NCBI GenBank assembly: GCA_035539215.1
Contig: DATLIX010000098.1
Span: forward strand, 115,174-179,173
Direction: 5' to 3'
Length of the DNA stretch: 64,000 nucleotides
Origin: Dongia_B sp035539215
GTDB taxonomy: Bacteria; Pseudomonadota; Alphaproteobacteria; Dongiales; Dongiaceae
The translations under genes and the position numbers were made by a program. Of this stretch, positions 25,471 through 33,632 are shown piece by piece. Within the stretch, counting starts at the first letter, position 1. Each line of letters starts with the position of its first letter. Below the pieces are notes generated by a model. The model worked only from the letters and a program-made list of their open reading frames with translations. It did not search any database and was not told the DNA's origin.

Positions 25471-26874
25471 CTAAGCGGCTTGCTGCTTCAGATGATCGGA
25501 TAGCCGAAGCGCCAAGGCAGCGATAGTCAGCCCGGTATTGGCATAGCCGGTAGAGGGAAGCGTCGAGCCGTCGCAGATATAGGCGTTACTGATGCCGAAG
25601 ATCTGACAGGTGCTGTCGCAGACGCCGTCTTCTTCCGACTGCGACATGCGGCAGGTTCCGGAATGATGCGCCGCGCTATGGAGGTTCTTTCCCCACTGAT
25701 CGAAGAAGCGGCTTTCGACGACGATGCCGCCCAGTTTGTCGAGCAGCTGCTGCAAGAGGGACGAGAGCTTTTCCAGGTAGCCCTCGGTGATGCGCCAATC
25801 GCGCACGATGCCGTCCGTCTTTTCGTCGCGATAGACGGAGCGGTGCGTATCGGGAACCTCGCTGGCAACCAACCGGAGCACGTAGTAGTCGGTTGGCAAC
25901 TGCAGGCCCAGCTTGAACGAGAGCAGGTCGCGAATATCGTCGCGGCTTCCGGCAAGTGCCGCCAGCGCCGATAGCTTGAACGGCGCGTTGCGCAAATTCA
26001 CCAGGACGCTCTGGACCCGGTCGCGACGATCGCCGTGGGAAACGACGGAGGCGGGACGCAGGAAAACAGAAATCTTCAACCCGCTCTGATCCCGGATAAC
26101 GATCGGCGTCTGCAACGCGCCGGCGATCCGCCGTTGCCGGAAGTTCCAGATGTCATAGAAGCGACTTTGCAGCTTCACCTTGGCGATCATGCCCATCGGA
26201 TGATCGATATAGTGCCGGCCTGCCGCCTCCAGCGAGGAGAGCGAAAAGGCTTTTTCCGTGGCCTGTACCACAAGCGGCGTGGATAGGCCGCCGGCGCTGA
26301 GAATGACGTGGTCGGCCGAGATTTGATGCGGACGACCGACGTCGTCCTCGAAGACGAGGCCGGTGACGCGGCCATTGTCGATCAGCAGGCGCCTGGCTCG
26401 GCCGGTTATGAAGCGGATCGGCCGCTCCGCCAGCCGCAACGACTGCCACAGATTGCGCCGCCGCTGCGGATAGAACAGTCCGTTGCCGATCATTTCCTGG
26501 GGAATGCCGCGATCGACGTGAATCTGCCGAAGTTCATCATAGCAGGACGTCACGGCCTCACGAGAAACACCCGAGAGGAGAGGGTAGGCCCTGGCGACGT
26601 AAGGAAGCAGCTCCTGCCGGCTGATCGGCCAGCTCGCATAATCGTCATCTTCAAGCTCGATCAGGCCGTTATTCCATAATGCGCTGGTACCGCCAGGCCC
26701 GCTACCGACATGGGGAGACAGTCCGGCAGGCTGACTGAGATCTGTCAGTGGTACGGCGAGATTGCCGTTCTGTTGCGCGAGTTCGACGACCGTGACGTCG
26801 AACGTCTGCGCGAGTTCGGCGGCCAGAATCGAACCGGCCAGACCGGCACCGACGATAACAACTTTCTGCGGCAT
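25471..26874 (-). CDS. GMC-family FAD-dependent oxidoreductase
   Basis: A 467-aa flavoprotein of the glucose-methanol-choline oxidoreductase family: FAD-binding VVIVGAGLAGSILAAELAQ at the N-terminus, GGTSALWNNGL, a second dinucleotide-binding-like segment (ISADHVILSAGGLSTPLVV), and a C-terminal domain with HHSGTCRM (catalytic His) and STGYANTGLTIAALAL (second active-site Asn). The ATG at 26874 is chosen because family members begin just before the FAD motif; an in-frame ATG at 26949 adds 25 basic residues. It would oxidise an alcohol or sugar hydroxyl; the acceptor is unknown. No signal peptide is seen. It is embedded in cluster B, absent from cluster A, and could modify an EPS precursor (inference). 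Confidence 0.85.
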   Translation of the reverse strand: MPQKVVIVGAGLAGSILAAELAQTFDVTVVELAQQNGNLAVPLTDLSQPAGLSPHVGSGPGGTSALWNNGLIELEDDDYASWPISRQELLPYVARAYPLLSGVSREAVTSCYDELRQIHVDRGIPQEMIGNGLFYPQRRRNLWQSLRLAERPIRFITGRARRLLIDNGRVTGLVFEDDVGRPHQISADHVILSAGGLSTPLVVQATEKAFSLSSLEAAGRHYIDHPMGMIAKVKLQSRFYDIWNFRQRRIAGALQTPIVIRDQSGLKISVFLRPASVVSHGDRRDRVQSVLVNLRNAPFKLSALAALAGSRDDIRDLLSFKLGLQLPTDYYVLRLVASEVPDTHRSVYRDEKTDGIVRDWRITEGYLEKLSSLLQQLLDKLGGIVVESRFFDQWGKNLHSAAHHSGTCRMSQSEEDGVCDSTCQIFGISNAYICDGSTLPSTGYANTGLTIAALALRLSDHLKQQAA

Positions 26875-27226
26875 CGTTTCACATCTGTTGTGGCGGTGGC
26901 GACGCACACCGTGCGACGAAGCATGCGGCTTCGCTGGGCCATGGCGCATGTATCTTCCTGGCGAGATCGAGAAAAATCCGATCCCGCGCGTGCGTCATAA
27001 AGCATGCCAGAGGAACAACATCGTCCCACTAACATATGTTGGCCGCGATGCGTTTTATGCGGTCGAAATGCCGATTGCAGCGGTACAAGTGGCGCGAATG
27101 ACGTCGACCACGCGGCATCGCCGTGCTATCATTTTTTCAATACCGGTGACGAAGAGATCGACTTCTGAATCATTCATTACGCGGTCTTCACGCGATGACG
27201 ACGGCGGCGTATTTCGGCGAGGAATT
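26875..27226. other. Divergent gap between GMC oxidoreductase and 137-aa gene
   Basis: About 350 bases serving as the divergent promoter region. A plus-strand frame in register with the 137-aa gene runs through it, but its N-terminal part has no ribosome binding site and reads as a shadow. I see no clear operator. Confidence 0.4.
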
Positions 27227-27640
27227 ATGGGCAGGCAACAGGCGATCAGCAGGCGAAAATTGAGCCAGAAGACCTACTATCATTTCAGCGACGCGGAGTT
27301 TCGCACGTGGTTGGCGGCATGGCGCGCAACCCGTACAGCTCTTGAAGACGCCAAGGTCATCGTCGAAGAGGAGCTGAAATCAGGCGAAGGCCGTGATGAG
27401 CAGAAATTGCTGCAGGCGCTCCGTGATATTCAGGAGAAGATCACGCATCACGTCGAATTGAAGCTCTCCTTCTATGCCAATGCGGTTGCGCTGTCTGTGC
27501 CGGCGCCTGCGAGCCAAGGTGTTCTTGAACAGCTCGCCGACAATGTCGATCGATTGATCGGTTCCGCCGACGATGTCACCCATGTCCATAGTCTTGCGAC
27601 GGATATCTTCCATCGATTCAATGCTTCCACCATCGGTTGA
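27227..27640 (+). CDS. Small helical hypothetical protein in cluster B
   Basis: A 137-aa soluble protein I do not recognise. Predicted mostly alpha-helical, it has an N-terminal basic patch (RQQAISRRKLSQ), a WLAAWRATRTALEDAKVIVEEELK helix pair and a C-terminal helix (LEQLADNVDRLIG). The ATG at 27227 is chosen because GAGGA lies four to eight bases upstream; the frame is open further upstream without support. It has no membrane segment or signal peptide. The gene stands alone between the GMC oxidoreductase and a 740-base non-coding stretch, and has no counterpart in cluster A. It could be a small regulator or adaptor, but nothing in the sequence proves it. Confidence 0.6.
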   Translation: MGRQQAISRRKLSQKTYYHFSDAEFRTWLAAWRATRTALEDAKVIVEEELKSGEGRDEQKLLQALRDIQEKITHHVELKLSFYANAVALSVPAPASQGVLEQLADNVDRLIGSADDVTHVHSLATDIFHRFNASTIG

Positions 27641-28379
27641 ATTTCGCTGGCGAGGGCGGGAGATCAGATCGAGCACTCGGCTGCCATCACCTCCACTCGG
27701 TCAACAAGGGCGCTTCCCGACTGCCGAGGCTTTAGGATTTATTCCGGCCGTGGCCCGCTGATGCGAGCAGCGCCTGCGTGCGCTCAGGAAAGCTCACGTT
27801 AGCTATCGCGGAACTATCCTGCCCAAGTCGCGTTGTCTCGGCTTACAAGAGCAATTCCCCAAAGCGGGCCGCCGGCAGCGGCCGCGATCGGCGACAACCT
27901 GCCTTAATCGTAAATTGGGCGCCGACGCGCGAAGTTAACCGGCTCGCGCTTGCAGGGATTGCTCTGTCCTGAACGATGGATTGGCAAAGTGGCGGCATCT
28001 TCGATGCAAATCCGGCCCGCCTCGGGTCATTTAATAGCAGGCACAAGTCGGCTCGAGGGCCGTGCCGGTGGATGCCGAAGCTCGGCGGCTATCCCGCATG
28101 TCGATACGACGCGGTTGGCGGGCTATGCCGATGCCTGCCCGGTCGACAGCCGATTCTGGCGGGGTGCCTGCGCCGCGGCGCCGCTCAGCGCCGCGTTATG
28201 GGCCGCCATCCTGGTCGCGATCGCCATGATGTGAACATGGCCTGCCGTTCAAAGCGTGGTTTCAGCATCGATCATAGCGATCTCGCACGCTTGCCCCCTC
28301 TGACACCCGGCCGCCATCAAGCTAAAGCCTTCCAGTTCCACCCTCGATGGCGCATCGGCCATCGAGGTGGATCCGACAT
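27641..28379. other. Long non-coding stretch inside EPS cluster B
   Basis: About 740 bases without a convincing gene. Plus-strand frames (for example ending at 28234 with a hydrophobic C-terminus LWAAILVAIAMM, or 27976-28398) lack ribosome binding sites and have arginine/proline-rich shadow composition. The right edge has a terminator-like hairpin for the thioesterase operon. It could be the remains of a gene lost during rearrangement, but no family can be recognised. Confidence 0.4.
28337..28371 (-). terminator. Hairpin after the cpsD-thioesterase operon
   Basis: Bases 28337-28350 pair with 28359-28371 (one bulged base, eight-base loop) immediately beyond the minus-strand stop codon at 28380. 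No T-run follows, so it is either a weak intrinsic terminator or an mRNA-end stabiliser. Confidence 0.5.
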
Positions 28380-29636
28380 TCACGCCGGCAGCGCATAGGC
28401 AGACTTTTGCCGGCGTGCTTGCTCGATTTCAGCGAGGCAGATCGATACTTTTCCCGCGACAGCCGAGACATGCGGCGGATTGAGCATCGTGATGTGATCG
28501 CCCGGTGTCGGCAGCAGAATGATCTCACGCACCAGGCGCGACCAAGTCAAGACCGGATCGCAGGCAAGTTCATCGCCGAACTCAGCCTGGAAAAGGTAGA
28601 GCTGGCCATCATAGGTATTCGGCCGGTAGCTGGCGGCCATGCCGATCGCGGCATCGCGCACCCGCTGAAATTTGGGGGGCAGATCGGGAATGTAATATGG
28701 ATCGGCCTTGAGGAAAGCGTCCGACAGGGGATCCGTCAGATAGCGATGCTCGATCTTGCGCCAGGCGCGGTAGAGACCTTGCGGGACCTTGTTGAGTGCA
28801 GCACCGAGGCGGGCGATCCTCGTGCGGAGACGTCGTATCGGCGATGTCTCCTGGGATTCCTTTGGTTCACGCCTATCCTGCTCCTCGGTCGCGTTGCCCG
28901 ATGCGGGCTTGGCCTTTCCCGCGCGGCGCATCATGAAGCCGAGCCAGATATCCAGCGGCCAGGCGCGCTCCGCGAAATTGGTATCCAACACACCGAAGAA
29001 ATCGACCTTGGCGCCGCGCGTTGCGGCATATCGCGCCATCTCGTAGGCGGTCACGCCGCCGGCCGAGTGGCCGAGAAAGCGAAACGGGCCGCCGGGATAG
29101 ACCCGTCGGGCGAGATCAAAGTTTTCATGGCCGAATTGAACCGTATCGCGGGGCGGCGCGTCGACGCCGTCCAGTCCCGGCGCGGCGAAGGCATAGATCG
29201 TACCGCCATAGGCAATTTCCTTGGACAGTGCCAGAAGTTCAAAGACGACGCCGCCCAGTCCCGGAACGAGGAAGAGCGGCGGAACGTGCTCATCTCCCTT
29301 GCGTAGCATCACCAGCCTGGAAAGCGGCGGAGTCTTATGGCTCACCGCGATGCGCGCGAGATCGCCGATCGTCGGCGCATCGAAGAAAGCCGAGAGCGGC
29401 AGATCGAAATCGAACCGGCGCTGAAACTCCCGCAAGAACAGGAACGCCTTTCTGATGTCGGAGGTGAGGTCGATAAACCGGCTATCGACCGTCAGGTGCC
29501 GCGTCCTCAGCAATTTCCCCATAACCTGGATAATCTGACGGACCGTTGCCTCATCCGGCTCATCTGCCGGTTTGTCAATCAGACCCATCGGAGATTCCGC
29601 GGAGCCTACAGGCAAGAGATTAAACTGCTGGTTCAT
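28380..29636 (-). CDS. Serine-less carrier-like domain fused to thioesterase, cluster B
   Basis: A 418-aa paralogue of 6526-7824. Residues about 28-100 are carrier-like (VDSRFIDLTSDIRKAFLF, FDLPLSAFFDAPTIGDLARIA), with isoleucine at the position of the phosphopantetheine serine. The thioesterase part has VPGLGGVVFE, nucleophile Ser191 in GHSAGG and His381 in PGDHITM. GGGAGGG directly before 29636 selects this ATG from a frame open to 30110. It lies 91 bases after the CpsD-like gene on the same strand, the same pair order as in cluster A. Thioesterase or acyltransferase chemistry is likely. Substrate and partner are unknown, and a structural or docking role for the carrier-like domain is inference. 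Confidence 0.78.
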   Translation of the reverse strand: MNQQFNLLPVGSAESPMGLIDKPADEPDEATVRQIIQVMGKLLRTRHLTVDSRFIDLTSDIRKAFLFLREFQRRFDFDLPLSAFFDAPTIGDLARIAVSHKTPPLSRLVMLRKGDEHVPPLFLVPGLGGVVFELLALSKEIAYGGTIYAFAAPGLDGVDAPPRDTVQFGHENFDLARRVYPGGPFRFLGHSAGGVTAYEMARYAATRGAKVDFFGVLDTNFAERAWPLDIWLGFMMRRAGKAKPASGNATEEQDRREPKESQETSPIRRLRTRIARLGAALNKVPQGLYRAWRKIEHRYLTDPLSDAFLKADPYYIPDLPPKFQRVRDAAIGMAASYRPNTYDGQLYLFQAEFGDELACDPVLTWSRLVREIILLPTPGDHITMLNPPHVSAVAGKVSICLAEIEQARRQKSAYALPA

Positions 29637-29727
29637 CAACCCTCCCATCCAGATCTTGATATCGTCAGTAATCAGGCGTCCAAAGAACGGGAGAGGCATG
29701 ACGTGCGGGACATGCGCTCCCGGCCTG

Positions 29728-30486
29728 CTATATAAGGCGGTACAGCCAATTCGGAATGCGCTTCTCCCGGCAATTGAACACGGTCCCGAGGCAGACGCCG
29801 CCGTACTGTCCGATACTGTCATGGGTCCATTCGATGATGCCGCGTCGCGCATGGCCCGAGCGCACGACGATGATCGTCCCATCCGCATAGCGGGTGAGGG
29901 CGAGGCTGTCGGCGGCATTATTGGCCGCCGGGCAATCGAGGATGATGCCGGCGAAATCGAGTTTGAGGAATTCGAAGAGCTCCCGAAGCTCCGCGACATC
30001 GATTTCGAGCATGGAGTTACCGTTCGTCGACAGCCGGGCATAATAGAGCCGCGCCGTATCGGGGACCCGCTCGATCGCCGAATCGAGCCGGCCGGAACAC
30101 GAGAAGGCATCGATCAGGGAGGGGCGGGTGCTGGAATGTGCCGCGTCGCTGCAACAGTCGATGATCAAGGTCGGCAGCGCATATTCATATGAAGCCGCCA
30201 GCGCGAAGCTCCAGGAGATCGTTGTCGTTCCTTCGCCCGGGGTAGAGGCGAGAAACTGCAAGACAAAGGACTTGTCTTCCTCCTTCAGGGCATCCACCGC
30301 ATAGAACAGCTTGACGATCTCGGTATCGAGTGTCAGCCGCCGCCCTTCGATCGGCACGAGCGCGCGCCGTCCTTTCTTCCCGGAGGGAACGAGAGAACGG
30401 CTGGAAACAACGCTGCTCGCGGTATCGCCATCGGCAGAATTCTCTTCGTCATTGGCATCCAGTTGGTCATTGCCATCGAGTCTCAT
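29728..30486 (-). CDS. CpsD/CapB-like ATPase with altered P-loop, cluster B
   Basis: A 252-aa paralogue of 5642-6436. The P-loop region is PGEGTTTI (residues 83-90), again with threonine in place of the lysine. It is followed by LPTLIIDCC and GIILDCPAANNAADSLALTRY, the second and third strands of the ParA-like fold. A polar, Asp/Ser-rich 45-residue N-terminal extension precedes the domain, and the protein ends IPNWLYRLI without a tyrosine cluster. It is divergent from the Wzz-like gene at 30816, the expected membrane partner. The start ATG at 30486 has only weak ribosome binding sequence. Kinase activity cannot be assumed given the P-loop. Confidence 0.8.
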   Translation of the reverse strand: MRLDGNDQLDANDEENSADGDTASSVVSSRSLVPSGKKGRRALVPIEGRRLTLDTEIVKLFYAVDALKEEDKSFVLQFLASTPGEGTTTISWSFALAASYEYALPTLIIDCCSDAAHSSTRPSLIDAFSCSGRLDSAIERVPDTARLYYARLSTNGNSMLEIDVAELRELFEFLKLDFAGIILDCPAANNAADSLALTRYADGTIIVVRSGHARRGIIEWTHDSIGQYGGVCLGTVFNCREKRIPNWLYRLI

Positions 30487-30815
30487 TTTCGCCTGCCCGC
30501 TTGTGATGAAGACGCATCATGTCGTGCCACTGTGACCACAGAATGAAGTCGGCAGAGAATCAGGAGCGTTTGCTGATCCTCGACGTCACGTTATGACAGT
30601 TGCCACATTATAGGAAACTTATATCGCGTTCGCAGCAAAAACCTGTTAGGCTCCAATTCAAGTTATCACTGTGCTGCAGTGATTTCTGTCATTTGTTATT
30701 ATCCGGTTAGAGGAGTTGCAGACACCATCGATGAGAAAATGGAGCGCGTCATATCGCAGATGTGGAAATCCCTAACTTAGGTTAGGCGACATTAACCGGA
30801 ACAGAAGACAGTGAG
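30487..30815. promoter_or_regulatory. Divergent promoter region cpsD-like / wzz-like, cluster B
   Basis: About 330 relatively A+T-rich bases between divergent genes. Two inverted repeats stand out: ATCACTG-TGCTG-CAGTGAT at 30665-30683 and CCTAAC-TTAG-GTTAGG at 30771-30786, the latter 29 bases before the Wzz-like start codon. Either could be an operator. No copies are seen ahead of cluster A. Confidence 0.4.
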
Positions 30816-32366
30816 ATGAGCAAGATGCGCAAACAAGCCTTTCCGTCGCTCCGCGAGCTTCTCTTTTCTGCGTTTCAGGATGGACGGCGAATCATCATTC
30901 TGATGTCGGTGACGCTCTTTCTGGCCGCCGGCGCTGCGGTGACGATCTCGCCCACTTATATGGCGGCCTCCACCCTCCTGGTTCTGCTGTCTCCCGAATA
31001 CGCCTATCGGCCGGAAGCCGGCGCGGACACCTTCGTCAATATGGCGCTGGAGCGCGATGCCATTCTGAGTTCCGAGATCAGCATCCTCACCAGCACCAAG
31101 CTGCAATACGAGGTAGTCAACAAGATCGGCCCGGAACGGTTGTACCCCGATACGGTGAAGCCCGAAGGATGGTTCGCGCGGAATTTCCACCGCTTGCTGG
31201 GCCAGCGGTCGACCCGCAATCCGGTCGATTTGTCGGTTGAGCAGTTTTCCCGAAATCTGATGGCCTATCCCGACAAGTCCGGCAACACGATCCAGGTGGG
31301 ATTTCGCCATCGTGATCCCGCCCTGGCGGCGGAAGTGGTGAATGATCTGGTGGCGGCCTATCTGGCGGTGCGTGAATCGGTTTATCTCGACGTGCAATCC
31401 GACCTCGTGCAGAAGCAGGTCGACAAGCTGCATGACAGCCTGGATCTGGCTTCCGCCGAACTCAGTCGTTATCAGCGGGAATCGGGCATTGCCGATTTCC
31501 CCACGCAACTGGACGTGCTGCTGAGGCAGCAGGGCGATCTCAACCGGTCGCTGCAGGCAACGGAGACGACAATCGCGGATGCCTCGCAGCGCGTCCAGAC
31601 CATCAAGGCGCAGCTGGCCAAGACACCGATGGAAGTGGTGCAATTCTCCGATGACGAGAGCGACCGCAGGGTGCAGGCGACCCGCGACGCACTGGCCGCC
31701 CTGACGCAGAAGGAGATGGACCTGCGGCAGAGCTATACCGATAGCAGCGATAAAGTCGTCGCGGTTCGCAACCAGATCGCGGCGATGCAGGCCGAAATGA
31801 CGAAGTTGCAGACCATCAGCAAGCCTTCGGCCGTGCGCAAGGGGCTCAATGAGATCTATGCGACACTCGATCTCGATCGGCTAAGGGCGGAAAGCACCTT
31901 GGCCGCCGCAACGCAGCAGCGTCTGGCGATCCAGCAGCAGTTGGCCGCCATCAATAAGGCTGTCGGCGACCTCTATGCCAAGAAGGCGGGGCTGGAAGAA
32001 CGGCAGCGGCAGAAGGCGTTGCTGGAACAGAATTATGCGGCGGCGATGAAGACGCTGGATGACCGGCGGATGCAGGAGAATGTCGAAGCGAAGAAGGCGA
32101 CCAATGTCCGCGTCATTCAGCCGGCCGGTGCGCCGCTGAAATCGAACGCCATCCGCATCGTGATCCTGGCCGGCGGGGCCATCATCAGCCTGCTGGTCGG
32201 CCTTCTCACTGCCTTTCTGTCCGACGTATTCCGTCGCGGCTTCATCTCTCCCGACCGGCTGGAGCGGACGCTTGGCGTCAGGGTGCTGGGGAGCGTCTCA
32301 TCTTCCTACAAATTCAAGGAGATCTGGTCGCTCGCGGATACCAAGAACAAATGGTTGCCTGGGTGA
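30816..32366 (+). CDS. Wzz/GumC-like chain-length determinant, cluster B
   Basis: A 516-aa polysaccharide co-polymerase, paralogue of 15083-16645. The N-terminal helix lies near residues 26-46 (RRIIILMSVTLFLAAGAAVTI). A periplasmic Wzz domain follows (LVLLSPEYAYRPEAG, MALERDAILSSEISILTSTKL), then extended coiled coils (about 190-400) and a C-terminal helix (RIVILAGGAIISLLVGLLTAF). There is no fused ATPase domain. It heads a plus-strand operon wzz-GT4-wzx-wzy-GT2 and is divergent from the CpsD-like gene. It should set chain length and bridge the inner membrane to the export lipoprotein. Wzz function is well supported; the precise polymer is unknown. Confidence 0.9.
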   Translation: MSKMRKQAFPSLRELLFSAFQDGRRIIILMSVTLFLAAGAAVTISPTYMAASTLLVLLSPEYAYRPEAGADTFVNMALERDAILSSEISILTSTKLQYEVVNKIGPERLYPDTVKPEGWFARNFHRLLGQRSTRNPVDLSVEQFSRNLMAYPDKSGNTIQVGFRHRDPALAAEVVNDLVAAYLAVRESVYLDVQSDLVQKQVDKLHDSLDLASAELSRYQRESGIADFPTQLDVLLRQQGDLNRSLQATETTIADASQRVQTIKAQLAKTPMEVVQFSDDESDRRVQATRDALAALTQKEMDLRQSYTDSSDKVVAVRNQIAAMQAEMTKLQTISKPSAVRKGLNEIYATLDLDRLRAESTLAAATQQRLAIQQQLAAINKAVGDLYAKKAGLEERQRQKALLEQNYAAAMKTLDDRRMQENVEAKKATNVRVIQPAGAPLKSNAIRIVILAGGAIISLLVGLLTAFLSDVFRRGFISPDRLERTLGVRVLGSVSSSYKFKEIWSLADTKNKWLPG

Positions 32367-32468
32367 GGATGGCGATCGACCGGTAATGGCCGGTCCGATT
32401 TCCCGAGCTTGGATGAGAGAACGCCCATCCAACCGGTTCTTTGCGCCTGGATGCTGGAGGGGGCTGAA

Positions 32469-33632
32469 ATGAAAATCGCAATGATCGGCTCGCGCGGTGT
32501 CGGCTCGAATTATGGCGGGATCGAGCGGGTTCTGGATGAGTTGTGTCCCCGTCTTGCCGTGCTGGGGCACGAGGTCGACGTCTTTTCGCGGGTCGACATC
32601 GAGGCCGCCGGGCCGGCCAAGGCGGCGGCTGAGGAGGCGGAGGCCGAGCAGCCTTTGCCGTCTCCGGCCGCGGAGTTCCTGCCGGTGAAGTCGATTCCGA
32701 CGAAGTCCTTCGGCGGCAAGCACCTGGAGAATCTGTCGCGCAGCATGACGTCGACCTTCAAGGCGCTGCATCGCTATGATCTGGTCCACTTCCATGCGAC
32801 CGGTCCCGGCATGTTTTCGGCCGTTACACGTGCCGCGCGGCAGAAATCGGTGGTGACGATCCATGCCCTCGACCAGCGGCGCCAGAAGTGGGGACCCGCG
32901 GCGAAACTCTCCCTGCAGTTGGCCGAGCGCACCATCACCAGCTGCGCCGACGAGATCACCGTCGTATCGGAGAGCCTGCGGCGCTACATGCGCGAGAAAT
33001 ACGACTATCACGCCCGTTACATCCCCAACGGCATTCCGCGGCGCCAAAGTGTTGCGCCCGGCGCGCTGCTGCAGAAGCACCAGCTCGAAGCCGGCCGCTA
33101 TTTTCTCTTTGCCAGCCGGCTGACGCCGGAAAAGGGCTGCCACGATCTGATCGCCGCGTTCAGCCGCACGACGACGCCGATGAAACTGGCCATTGCCGGC
33201 GGGGTGGGGCCGGCGGAATACGCCGACAAGCTGAAGCGTATTGCGGATCCGGACCGCGTGGTGTTTCTCGGCCATCTCGGGGGAACGGAGCTGGCCGAGG
33301 CCTTCAGCAACGCCTACGTCTTCGTCCTGCCATCCTATATCGAAGGCATGTCCATGGCGCTGCTGGAGGCCATTTCCTTCGGCATCCCGGCGCTGGTCAG
33401 CGACATCGAGGAGAATCTGCTGGTGCTGGCAGGCCGGGGTTTTCACTTTTCGGTCGGCAATGTGTCTTCCCTCGAAGCGTTGCTGAGCCTCCTTGCGGCG
33501 AAGCCAGCGCTCGTCCAGGCGGAAGCAAGCGCGCTGAAGGACCTGCCGCTGCCGAACTGGGACGATATCGCCGGCCGCTATGATCAATTTTACCGGAGGC
33601 TCTGCGATGCCTCCGCCATGGAGCGCCGATGA
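32469..33632 (+). CDS. Glycosyltransferase family 4, cluster B
   Basis: A 387-aa GT-B glycosyltransferase, paralogue of 12875-13975, with MKIAMIGSRGVGSNYGGIE, HFHATGPGMFSAV, CADEITVVSESLRRYM, FASRLTPEKGCHDLI and VLPSYIEGMSMALLEAI. GGAGGGG six bases before the ATG at 32469 favours that start over one at 32409. Compared with the paralogue it carries an Ala/Glu/Pro-rich insertion of roughly 20 residues (residues about 45-65, AAGPAKAAAEEAEAEQ) within the N-terminal domain. The stop codon overlaps the Wzx-like start by four bases. The sugar transferred is unknown, but conservation with cluster A suggests similar chemistry. Confidence 0.9.
   Translation: MKIAMIGSRGVGSNYGGIERVLDELCPRLAVLGHEVDVFSRVDIEAAGPAKAAAEEAEAEQPLPSPAAEFLPVKSIPTKSFGGKHLENLSRSMTSTFKALHRYDLVHFHATGPGMFSAVTRAARQKSVVTIHALDQRRQKWGPAAKLSLQLAERTITSCADEITVVSESLRRYMREKYDYHARYIPNGIPRRQSVAPGALLQKHQLEAGRYFLFASRLTPEKGCHDLIAAFSRTTTPMKLAIAGGVGPAEYADKLKRIADPDRVVFLGHLGGTELAEAFSNAYVFVLPSYIEGMSMALLEAISFGIPALVSDIEENLLVLAGRGFHFSVGNVSSLEALLSLLAAKPALVQAEASALKDLPLPNWDDIAGRYDQFYRRLCDASAMERR

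Noticed and set aside
27950..28234. A possible 94-aa small membrane protein (C-terminus LWAAILVAIAMM)
   Set aside because: No ribosome binding site, arginine-rich N-terminal half and no recognisable family; only the last 12 residues look like a membrane segment.
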